NCBI GenBank assembly: GCA_045631225.1
Contig: JAZQUG010000044.1
Location: 92,935-156,934, forward strand
Length of the DNA stretch: 64,000 bases
Direction: 5' to 3'
DNA from: Fimenecus sp045631225
Lineage (GTDB): Bacteria; Bacillota; Clostridia; Oscillospirales; Acutalibacteraceae
Part shown: positions 26,165-33,292 of the stretch, piece after piece
Layout: each line of letters opens with the position of its first letter
How positions within the stretch are numbered: the stretch's first letter is position 1
Program-made: the position numbers and the translations under genes
The notes under the pieces: model-generated
The model's database searches: none
The model's input: the letters and a program-made list of their open reading frames with translations, nothing else
What the model was told of the DNA's origin: nothing

Positions 26165-27977
26165 ATGTTGAAGAAACTACAGAAAAATGATTCGCTTTTT
26201 GTTGTCGGAATGTTACTTGTGCTTCTAATGCATCTTGCGTGTATTTTTGGCCCTGACCATTTTGCTGATGAGTCTTTTTTCCTACTATTCCATTCAAACT
26301 TATAAATGGTGACAGCCTTATGAGTGACGAATGGCATGTTACACAGTTTTCATCTCTGTTTTTATATTTTCCTGTACGTCTTTGGTTGGCTGTAAAAGGC
26401 TCAACTGAAGGCATTATTGTATTTTTAAGATTTTTGTATCTTGTTATTCACACATTAGTTTCAGTTGTGGTTTATTCATTCTTCAGAAAGCATAAAGCAT
26501 GGGCTGTCGCAGATTCACTTATGTTTTATTCACAAGGACCACTTCGATTTTTAAATGCAAATTACCATTCAGTACACGCCATATTTTTACTGTTTTTCAC
26601 CCTTGCCCTTATCTCTTTATATGACAATAAAAAAACGCATTTATACCTTATTGCAGGTTTTTGTTATGGTTGTTGCTGTGTAAATAATCCATTCCTCTGT
26701 TTGCTTTTCGGAGTTTATATAATTGTTTGTATTATATGGCTCATTCAAAAGGCAAAATACAAAAAGAAATGCACAAATCTTTCATATGAAGAAGCATTTG
26801 CGATAACACAAAAAATGTGAAATAAAAAATAGATTTTTCAGTAGCAATGCATTTCTGAAGTTTTTTGCCGGACTTTGTATCGCAATAATTATATGTGTAA
26901 TCTTTTTTCTCTCAACAGGTGGTAAATTTTCAGAAGTATTCAAAAACATTCCGTATCTTTTACAGGATACCGGTCACGACATTGTGATTTCACCTTTTCA
27001 TGCATTCATCAAAAAGCTCTTTTATAGTGCACGTCATTTTAATACAATCAGTTTAAATCTTCCATTTTTACTGCCTTTATTTTTCATTATCTTATTAATT
27101 GATAAAAAGAGATACCACCAGACTCACAAGTTTAGGTATGTAATCACTTCTTTTCTGCTTGCTGTTTTCTACACAGTAGGAGTTTTGCTTGGTGCTTTAA
27201 GTTGTTCACAATGTCTTGCAATGGCATTTCCCTTTGCCATTATCTCAACTACATGCTACATATTAACATACAATAAAAAACAAAAAGCTTTTCTATTGTA
27301 TGTGGCTCCCCGTCCTTATTGCCCAAGGCGTTCAGTATATAGCATCCGACCTTCATCTTTCCTGTACATGGATGCTCACCATCAGTAATATTGCAGGTGT
27401 ATTTTTCTTAAAAGATTTCATCTCCGAATTTGACCCGTTTGAAAAGGAAGAAAAGAGATTATGTAAAGTTTGTCAGATAATCCTTTGCTTTGCAATCTGT
27501 TTGCAGTTGGTTTTCCAATGCTGTATATATTCAATCGGAAGAACCGTCAGTGTAAACAAAGATGTGAAACTGGAAAAAGGTCCTTATGCAGGTCTTTTGT
27601 TAGACAGACAAAGTTTTGACAGAAACAATTATATAATGGATGATTTAGATACAATCAAATCTCTTACCGATGCAAATGACCCTATATTAATTATATCAGA
27701 GTTAAGTTGGATGTATCTGTATATAGACCGGCCTTTTGCCACATATTCAGCTTGGCAACCGGTTTTATAGGTGAATAGATTAATTTACTATTACAAAGAA
27801 AATCCCGAAAAAACTCCAAAATACATATATGTCTGCTGGATTTTCATTCCTACAAGTGTTACATCGGGTCATCAGATAAACAAAACCCGTGCAAATAATC
27901 TTGTAGAAGAAATCACACGAACTTTCAATTGTGAGGTCAGTGAACTTTCAAACGGATTTTTACTTGCTTTAAAATAA
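26165..27977 (+). pseudogene. Decayed polytopic membrane glycosyltransferase-like gene (3 frameshifts, 1 nonsense codon)
   Basis: One ancestral frame of about 600 codons can be followed across four pieces. It starts with MLKKLQKNDSLF at 26165 and contains the early GPDHFADESFF motif. It loses frame near 26280 (one base missing in a TTTTTTCC tract). It resumes as IPFKLINGDSLMSDEWH, shifts again at an A6 run near 26815 (one extra base), and again in an A-rich run near 27280. It meets an in-frame TAG at 27768-27770 before ending at 27977 with ELSNGFLLALK. Many membrane helices and a C-terminal external segment resemble GT-C type glycosyltransferases. It begins 14 bp after the UbiA gene. Three indels sit in homopolymers, so assembly error is possible for those, but not for the nonsense codon. 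Confidence 0.75.
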
Positions 27978-28010
27978 AAAACTTTTCACAAACTTATATC
28001 CCCAAACAAA

Positions 28011-28042
28011 AAAGCAGAGAAGATTTAATCGTCTTCTCTGCT
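28011..28042 (-). terminator. Terminator of the SPFH/membrane-protein operon
   Basis: On the minus strand, AGCAGAGAAGA/TCTTCTCTGCT (with a short ATTAA-type loop) is followed by six T residues, downstream of the 28054 stop. Confidence 0.8.
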
Positions 28043-28053
28043 TAACTTTATAC

Positions 28054-28743
28054 TTATTTGCTGATTTTACATTTCTTATTTCTGTAATCAATAAGGCATA
28101 ACAAATCATTGGCAACGGTGGAAACCCTATCTGTATTTTCTGCAATCACAACCTCTTGTAAAAGATTGAACTGATTCTGAATACGGTCCTCCACATCAGC
28201 CAGTGCCTCACTGCTCATTGGGTCTGAAAAACGGAATGCTTCATAAACCTTTTTGATTTCAGCCTTAATTTCAGGTGTAGCAGCAGATGTCATAAGCATT
28301 TCTGCATCAAGAGTGATACTCCTGATAAAGCTTGTCTGCTTTTTGATTTTATCGTCAATATCACCAACTGTATCAGCAGCTGACTTGGCAATAAGTGATA
28401 CGATAGCTGAAACAGCAACAATTATAAATGCAACAATAACAGCTACCCATGTTTCAATTCCTGTTACTGCCATAAATATAGCGCCTGCAACAGCTGCAAT
28501 AACTATCTCAACAATACTTGCTGTAACAAAGGGAATATTGTAAAGCACCTTTGCATTGCTTTTTGAGTTAAGTGCAATAACTGAACAAACAAGATTGCCT
28601 ACTAAAGCAGCAGTAATAAGAGCATAACCAATCCAGAAATTATCGGCTTCACGATTTTCATTAGGTACTACAAAAACAATAACATTAAAAAGTGCAAAGC
28701 ATATAGCCCAGATAGCTATAAAAGTATTTCTTGACTTTTTCAT
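28054..28743 (-). CDS. Membrane protein with cytoplasmic coiled-coil tail, unknown function
   Basis: The 229-residue protein has four predicted membrane helices in its first 120 residues. An alpha-helical, charged C-terminal part follows (DIDDKIKKQTSFIRSITLDAEML, then EIKAEIKKVYEAF), probably coiled coil. It starts 3 bp after the SPFH-zinc-ribbon gene and shares its consensus promoter, so the two probably work together at the membrane. I do not recognise the family. In Bacillus ydjGHI-type loci an SPFH/virion-core-like protein also travels with a membrane protein, a context parallel only. Confidence 0.65.
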   Translation of the reverse strand: MKKSRNTFIAIWAICFALFNVIVFVVPNENREADNFWIGYALITAALVGNLVCSVIALNSKSNAKVLYNIPFVTASIVEIVIAAVAGAIFMAVTGIETWVAVIVAFIIVAVSAIVSLIAKSAADTVGDIDDKIKKQTSFIRSITLDAEMLMTSAATPEIKAEIKKVYEAFRFSDPMSSEALADVEDRIQNQFNLLQEVVIAENTDRVSTVANDLLCLIDYRNKKCKISK

Positions 28744-28746
28744 CTC

Positions 28747-29892
28747 TTAACCCTCTCTTTTTGTTCCGCATTTAGGACAGAATTTACCTGGTCTCTCAAA
28801 TTCATATCCGCATTTTACACAAGTTTTTTTACTTGCAACATGTGTTCCGCATTCTTCACAGAATATCACACCATTTGCCAACTGTGCACCACAGTTATCA
28901 CAGAAACCATTTCCGTTGCTTGGCACTCCGACAAAAGCGTTAACAGTATCATTCATCATACCGCCCATAACACCGCCTACAGCACCACCGACACCCATCA
29001 TAGCGCCCATACCGATACCTGCGTTAGTAAAGTTTCCTACACCTTCATTCTGCGCCATCTGTTCAGCAACACCAAAACCGCGTTCCTGTTGATATGTATA
29101 TCCTTCCTGAGCACGTTTTTTAGCCTGAGCCTCAGAATCAATAACAATCTTTTCGGCCTCTGTTCGGGCTTTCATAAGTTCCGTATCCATCTGGATTTTT
29201 GTTGTATATTGTTGTCTTAAAGTTTCGTAAGTCTTGTCACCCTCAGGTCTTAAAATTGTTGCAACATTGAACTTTTCAAGTGCAATACCATAATCAGCAA
29301 AATGGTCTTTTAAAAGTTCCATAATGGCAAATGAAAATTCAGGAAGCGCTGTATCAATTTCAAAAATATTGATTGATTTTTCTTTAATAATCTGTGCAAT
29401 ATATGATTTCACATATGTCATAAGGAACACACGGAAAAATGAAATAAGCTTTGCCTGAGTAAGAAATGCTTCTGTACCCACAAGCTTTAAAAGCAGCTTT
29501 CTTGAATCCTCAACACGAAGATTCATATCACCACTTGCTCCGATTGATACAGGGAAGTTAAAAACAGGGTCAATATACTGCACCTTTGAATCAGTACCCC
29601 ACTTAATCGACATCTGCTCAGCTCTGTTTATAAAATAAACCTCACAATGGAATGGTGTCTTATCGTCAGTCGGTCGATTAAGCATTTTACCTAAATAAGG
29701 TATGTTCTGTGTTTCAAGAGTATAGCGACCCGGTCCGAACAAATCAAGAGCCTGACCATTCATAAAGAAAATTGCTTCCTGTGTCTCATGAACAATAAGC
29801 TGTGTCAGAGAATTAAAATCCTCGCAGGGATGCTTCCATATAAATGTGGTGTTGTCACCCTCATATTTAATTATATCTGCAATCTGTGCCAT
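28747..29892 (-). CDS. SPFH-domain protein with C-terminal zinc ribbons (YdjI/virion-core-like, COG4260)
   Basis: The start at 29892 (MAQIADIIKYEG) is chosen; a longer open frame upstream runs through the promoter. The 381-residue protein has an SPFH/band-7-like domain over about 35-240. An Ala/Glu/Lys coiled coil (KARTEAEKIVIDSEAQAKKRAQEG, about 239-262) follows, then a Gly/Met-rich stretch. Two C-terminal double zinc ribbons (CDNCG..CEECG and CVKCG..CPKCG) end it. This is the architecture of the COG4260 family, linked to membrane-stress scaffolds. The promoter upstream is a perfect consensus, which suggests strong constitutive expression. It is first gene of a two-gene operon. Confidence 0.82.
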   Translation of the reverse strand: MAQIADIIKYEGDNTTFIWKHPCEDFNSLTQLIVHETQEAIFFMNGQALDLFGPGRYTLETQNIPYLGKMLNRPTDDKTPFHCEVYFINRAEQMSIKWGTDSKVQYIDPVFNFPVSIGASGDMNLRVEDSRKLLLKLVGTEAFLTQAKLISFFRVFLMTYVKSYIAQIIKEKSINIFEIDTALPEFSFAIMELLKDHFADYGIALEKFNVATILRPEGDKTYETLRQQYTTKIQMDTELMKARTEAEKIVIDSEAQAKKRAQEGYTYQQERGFGVAEQMAQNEGVGNFTNAGIGMGAMMGVGGAVGGVMGGMMNDTVNAFVGVPSNGNGFCDNCGAQLANGVIFCEECGTHVASKKTCVKCGYEFERPGKFCPKCGTKREG

Positions 29893-29922
29893 AGCATTAA
29901 ATCTCCTTGTTTTATTATAATA

Positions 29923-29951
29923 ATTATATCCTCTGCACAAAAGATTGTCAA
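29923..29951 (-). promoter_or_regulatory. Perfect consensus sigma-A promoter of the SPFH operon
   Basis: On the minus strand, TTGACA (29951-29946), a 17-bp spacer and TATAAT (29928-29923). An AAGGAG SD follows before the ATG at 29892. Confidence 0.75.
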
Positions 29952-29960
29952 TAAATACAA

Positions 29961-30002
29961 TAAAAAAGAAAAAAGACCAATGACACTTTCGCATCATTGG
30001 TC
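29961..30002 (-). terminator. Terminator of small peptide gene 1
   Basis: On the minus strand, GACCAATGA/TCATTGGTC around a GCGAAAGTG-type loop, followed by a run of T residues. Confidence 0.8.
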
Positions 30003-30021
30003 ATTTTGCTATCTTGTAAAA

Positions 30022-30216
30022 TTATTCAGCGTCTGTATTAGGAATGATTGGCTCAACAACTGGCTCTTCTTCCTTGTCAACAACTACAACTGTTTCCTGT
30101 TCTTCAGTAACTTCTTCATCACAGAAGAGACATGCCATACCTACAACAGGAATAGCACTCATAAGTACAAGAACAGCGCTCATAGCGATAGCTAACTTTG
30201 TGAACTTAGTTTTCAT
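30022..30216 (-). CDS. Small exported acidic peptide 1 (paralogue of the 30471 gene)
   Basis: The ATG at 30216 is 8 bp after a perfect AGGAGG SD and gives a 64-residue protein. Residues 1-28 form a signal peptide or membrane helix (KLAIAMSAVLVLMSAIPVV), ending in GMA. This is a plausible signal peptidase I site directly before CLFCD. The remaining 36 residues are acidic (many Glu, few Lys) and end with EEPVVEPIIPNTDAE. The CxxC after the cleavage site and the C-terminal block are kept in the paralogue 250 bp away, while the middle differs. It has its own promoter, long leader and terminator. I do not know this family. Confidence 0.7.
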   Translation of the reverse strand: MKTKFTKLAIAMSAVLVLMSAIPVVGMACLFCDEEVTEEQETVVVVDKEEEPVVEPIIPNTDAE

Positions 30217-30338
30217 GCTTTTCACCTCCTCGACATAGCTTGTCTTTTAAAATATAGTTTAACTTCTTTTTGAAGAAGTATTAACAACATTTCAATCAAC
30301 TTTGGAACACACTACTACTCAATGTATTCATTGCATAT

Positions 30339-30367
30339 ATTTTAACACACATTTTACCAAATTGCAA
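30339..30367 (-). promoter_or_regulatory. Promoter and about 120-nt leader of small peptide gene 1
   Basis: On the minus strand TTGCAA (30367-30362), 17-bp spacer, TAAAAT (30344-30339). The leader to the ATG at 30216 contains a small hairpin ACTTCTT/AAGAAGT at 30262-30279. Confidence 0.45.
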
Positions 30368-30423
30368 CTAAAATTTATCACAGTATATAAAATATTTTTT
30401 ATTATATTTTTGAACATTGTGAC

Positions 30424-30458
30424 TAAAAAAATGAACCAACGAAATAATCATTGGCTCA
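30424..30458 (-). terminator. Terminator of small peptide gene 2
   Basis: On the minus strand, GAGCCAATGA pairs with TCGTTGGTTC (two G-T pairs) and is followed by seven T residues. It is recognisably related to the terminator of gene 1 (CCAATGAT core). Confidence 0.75.
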
Positions 30459-30470
30459 TCCTCTGTGTAA

Positions 30471-30662
30471 TTATTTAACAGCGTCTGTGTTAGGAATGAT
30501 TGGTTCAACAACCGGTTCTTCTTCCTCAACAACGATAACTGTTGGTTCTTCTACGATAGGGTCATCACAGAAGAGACATGCCATACCTACAACAGGAATA
30601 GCAGTCATGAGAACAAGAACTGCGCTCATAACAATAGCAAACTTAGAAAACATTGCTTTCAC
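30471..30662 (-). CDS. Small exported acidic peptide 2 (paralogue of the 30022 gene)
   Basis: A GTG start at 30662 is inferred because it lies 8 bp after GGAGG, exactly where the paralogue has ATG; an upstream in-frame ATG at 30677 overlaps the SD itself. The 63-residue product repeats the design of its neighbour: KFAIVMSAVLVLMTAIPVV helix, GMA-CLFCD junction, a short variable acidic middle, and the closing EEPVVEPIIPNTDA. The two signal regions and tails are nearly identical whereas the middle (DPIVEEPTVIVV against EEVTEEQETVVVV) has diverged. The function is unknown. Confidence 0.7.
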   Translation of the reverse strand: MKAMFSKFAIVMSAVLVLMTAIPVVGMACLFCDDPIVEEPTVIVVEEEEPVVEPIIPNTDAVK

Positions 30663-30988
30663 GCTTTTCACCTCCATAAAAATTACACAAGGGAATACTA
30701 CCCTTAAATGTATTCTATCACAAAATATTTATAAATACAACCACGTTACATATGGTTAATTTATCAAAATTTCAGCCTGTTTTTTGTGCAATTATAACAA
30801 TGAATATTAATCTTTTTCAGATAATAAACTTATACAAACAATAGTGTTGATTCTCTTAACAAAATTTCAGGCAAGAATTTATTGAATTCTTACAAACATT
30901 TAAAATTACTATACTTTTTTCACAGTTTTTATTGTATTTTATAAACTTTTGTTGTACAATAATACAATAAAACTAAAGGAGGATTCCT
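30663..30988. other. 326-bp AT-rich divergent spacer
   Basis: Between small peptide gene 2 and the phosphoribosyltransferase gene I see only regulatory signals: the minus-strand promoter at 30712-30740 and, on the + side, an AAAGGAGG SD. No further gene or strong structure is visible. Confidence 0.5.
30712..30740 (-). promoter_or_regulatory. Promoter of small peptide gene 2
   Basis: On the minus strand TTGTAT (30740-30735), 17-bp spacer, TAGAAT (30717-30712), about 50 bp before the GTG start. Confidence 0.5.
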
Positions 30989-31633
30989 ATGCCTACAACA
31001 AACATTACAAAAATAAGAACAAAAAACAACAATTTGCTTCTCCGTGTTGCTAAAGGACACTTTGCAACAAGCAGTTCACATAGCAACTATTATATTGATG
31101 TTGCTGCACAGAAATCCCGTCTTTCTGAAGCAAAAGCTATTGCAGAGGAATTATGTAAAAATCATAAATACAGCAACTGTCTCGTTGATACAATTCTTTG
31201 CCTTGATGGTATGGAGGTTGTCGGCACTTGTGTTGCTGAAGAACTTACAAAAACTGACTATGTAAATATTAATGCCCACCAGACAATTTACGTTGTTACC
31301 CCTGAAGTTGTTAATGGTTCACAGCTTATTTTCAGAGACAATATGGTGCCTATGATTAAAGGTAAACACGTTCTTATTATGGCTGTTTCTGTTGCTTCCG
31401 GTAATACAGCTCGTTCAGCAGTTGAAGCAATCAAGTATTACGGTGGTGAGGTTGCAGGTGTTGCTTCTATTTTCGCAACAACAAACAACTGCGAAGGATA
31501 CGAAATCAATTCTGCTTTCAATCCAAAAGACTTGCCTGACTATTTCAGTGTTCCATCATATGAATGTCCTCTTTGTAAAGAAGGCAAAAAACTTGATGCA
31601 CTTATTAACTGCCACGGTTATTCAAAGCTTTAA
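30989..31633 (+). CDS. Orotate phosphoribosyltransferase-like protein
   Basis: The 214-residue protein belongs to the type I phosphoribosyltransferases. It has the N-terminal GHFATSSSHSNYYIDV element seen in orotate PRTase-like proteins and a PRPP loop, ADVSVASGNTA-like (MAVSVASGNTARSA, about 131-144). The acidic pair of the canonical loop (DDV) is changed to MAV, which may weaken PRPP binding or signal another role. A CPLCKEGKKLDALINCHGYSKL-type tail near 192-214 carries a CxxC. It is a single gene with SD AAAGGAGG and its own terminator. Family confident, substrate not. Confidence 0.7.
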   Translation: MPTTNITKIRTKNNNLLLRVAKGHFATSSSHSNYYIDVAAQKSRLSEAKAIAEELCKNHKYSNCLVDTILCLDGMEVVGTCVAEELTKTDYVNINAHQTIYVVTPEVVNGSQLIFRDNMVPMIKGKHVLIMAVSVASGNTARSAVEAIKYYGGEVAGVASIFATTNNCEGYEINSAFNPKDLPDYFSVPSYECPLCKEGKKLDALINCHGYSKL

Positions 31634-31655
31634 TCTTAATTAAGGATAATATGAG

Positions 31656-31686
31656 GGGAGATGAGAAATCATCTCCTTTTTTATTT
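31656..31686 (+). terminator. Terminator of the phosphoribosyltransferase gene
   Basis: Stem GGAGATGA/TCATCTCC with a GAAA loop, followed by seven T residues. Confidence 0.85.
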
Positions 31687-31698
31687 GAATATATATAC

Positions 31699-31730
31699 AA
31701 AAAAGCAGCGAGACAAACTCACTGCTTTCT
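31699..31730 (-). terminator. Terminator of the dockerin gene
   Basis: On the minus strand AGCAGTGAG/CTCGCTGCT with a TTTGT loop and six T residues after it. Confidence 0.8.
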
Positions 31731-31749
31731 GTTTTATTTAATTATTGAA

Positions 31750-32712
31750 TTAGAAGTTTGTATAGCCAGCATCTACCCATGTAACTTCAAACTTAACTCT
31801 GTCATCAGCCAATGTGTTTCTTACATAGTAGTTACTTGCTTTACCTTCATCCCATGGTCTGTATTCAACAAAGCCTTTACCTGTTGGCTTGTTATCCTGA
31901 CCTGTAAGATTCTTAAGACCTGCTTCAATACCGTCAGCCATTTCCTTGTCACGAGCAATAAGAACAGCCTTTACAACGTTTCTTGTAGGGTCACAAGTAC
32001 CAAATTTGAAGCCTGTAATCCACCAGTGTTCCTGTTCATATCTTGTGAAGAGTGGGTTTTTAGCATTATAGTCAGCAGTTGTCTGATAGTACTCGAAGTA
32101 CATTTCAAGAAGGTTCTCGTCCTCTGCACATCTGTAGAAAGCTGAGTCAACATTTTCAGGTTTCTTTGTATAAACACCTAATTCAGCACCTTCAAGAACA
32201 CCGTACTGACCCTTCCACCACTGAAGTCTCCAGAGAAGGTCATTGTATTCGAAGTCAATCTTAAGTGTCTTGTACCACATGTTTGTGAATACTGCAGCAT
32301 TGTCATACAAATCTGTAAAGCCGAAGTTACGCTGCCATGCTTCAACGTCAGTGTAGTAAATATCCTGTGATTTGTCATATTTGTAACCAAACAACTTAAG
32401 AATGTCATTCATCTGTTCTGTATCAACTTCGTAGATACCGTTTGAAAGACCTGCAACCTGTCTGAGAATAAAACGAGCGTCGATAGCTGTTACAGTGTCA
32501 TTCTTATCCATATCTGCTAATGCAAGCTGACTGTCGCTAAGTGTTTCAAGACCTGCAACATAACGTAAAATATAACGAGCATCAATAGCTGTTACCTGTC
32601 CGTTACCGTCAACGTCACCCTTTAAATCAGCAGCAGAAGCTGTGATGGCTGCAAAAGGAATTGCAGTAACTAACATTACCAATGCTAAAAATAATGAAAA
32701 ATACTTTTTCAT
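31750..32712 (-). CDS. Secreted dockerin-containing DUF4474 protein
   Basis: The ATG at 32712 follows a GAGGCG SD and yields 320 residues. After a signal peptide (about 1-28, ending ASA) comes a type I dockerin with both calcium-loop repeats: DVDGNGQVTAIDARYILR (about 33-50) and DMDKNDTVTAIDARFILR (about 67-84). The rest contains WQRNFGFTDLYD and LLWRLQWWKGQYGVLEGAELGVY (about 122-185), which I recognise as DUF4474, a domain of unknown function in Clostridia. Dockerins bind cohesins in cellulosome-type assemblies; here it is N-terminal, whereas most are C-terminal. No cohesin or scaffoldin is in the window. It is a single gene with its own terminator. Confidence 0.85.
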   Translation of the reverse strand: MKKYFSLFLALVMLVTAIPFAAITASAADLKGDVDGNGQVTAIDARYILRYVAGLETLSDSQLALADMDKNDTVTAIDARFILRQVAGLSNGIYEVDTEQMNDILKLFGYKYDKSQDIYYTDVEAWQRNFGFTDLYDNAAVFTNMWYKTLKIDFEYNDLLWRLQWWKGQYGVLEGAELGVYTKKPENVDSAFYRCAEDENLLEMYFEYYQTTADYNAKNPLFTRYEQEHWWITGFKFGTCDPTRNVVKAVLIARDKEMADGIEAGLKNLTGQDNKPTGKGFVEYRPWDEGKASNYYVRNTLADDRVKFEVTWVDAGYTNF

Positions 32713-32808
32713 CAAAATTCGCCTCTTTCCAAAAATTTTATAATTTCGTATTAAATATTATTACACAAATATTTCCTTTTGTCAATAAACAAAGGTTTTA
32801 TTTTCGTC

Positions 32809-33291
32809 TTATTTCTCGATACGCTTCATTTTTGCAAACTTTTCACCCCAGCTGTTTGCCCAACTTTCGCAATAAAGCTTATAGTATGAAATATTGTTCT
32901 TTTCACGATATTTTGCAAAGCAATGGCACCAGATTACTGATGGAAATGCAATAATCGGATAATAAAGTGGTCCTAAAAGCAAGCATTGCCAAGTGTGACC
33001 ATATTCGTGAATTCTTGTATTATATGTCCACTCTTTATTCGGATGGTCACCTCTCATAAAGATAAATTCACCCATCGAGAGACCGCCTTGATTCCAAGGC
33101 ATATAAACTATATTTGCATAACCAAATTTCTGATGACGATACCCTAAAATCTTTGTGCACACAAGATACCCTATACCGCCAACAACGTTCACAGGTAATC
33201 CCCATGTCCATTGCACGATATGAAAGAAAATATCGAATAACTTACCTCTTTTTACTGTTGGTTCAGTCTGATTAATATTAATTTTACTCAT
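32809..33291 (-). CDS. Small membrane protein with HEXXH motif (putative metalloprotease)
   Basis: The 160-residue protein has a hydrophobic stretch at about 25-48 and a second after the motif RIHEYGHTWQCLLLGPLYY (HEYGH at 95-99). It also has a C-terminal YCESWANSWGEKFA. HEXXH is the zinc site of many metallopeptidases; the following Q and hydrophobic helix recall a group of small uncharacterised membrane proteins with R-x-H-E-x-G-H. It begins 1 bp after the GPH symporter stop, hence co-translated. No third zinc ligand can be assigned, so activity is inference. Confidence 0.6.
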   Translation of the reverse strand: MSKININQTEPTVKRGKLFDIFFHIVQWTWGLPVNVVGGIGYLVCTKILGYRHQKFGYANIVYMPWNQGGLSMGEFIFMRGDHPNKEWTYNTRIHEYGHTWQCLLLGPLYYPIIAFPSVIWCHCFAKYREKNNISYYKLYCESWANSWGEKFAKMKRIEK

Positions 33292-33292
33292 T

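Noticed and set aside
26165..27977. Programmed frameshifting to make one glycosyltransferase protein
   Set aside because: Three separate shifts in different directions, no slippery-site plus pseudoknot pattern, and an in-frame stop make decay or sequence error far likelier.
30022..30662. Sortase signal in the small peptides (IIPNTDA resembling LPxT)
   Set aside because: No hydrophobic helix and basic tail follow the motif, and position 1 is Ile in a Pro/Val-rich acidic segment; not a standard sorting signal.
30022..30662. Lipobox before CLFCD in the small peptides
   Set aside because: Residues -3 to -1 are G-M-A; Met at -2 and Gly at -3 do not fit a lipobox, so signal peptidase I cleavage is favoured.
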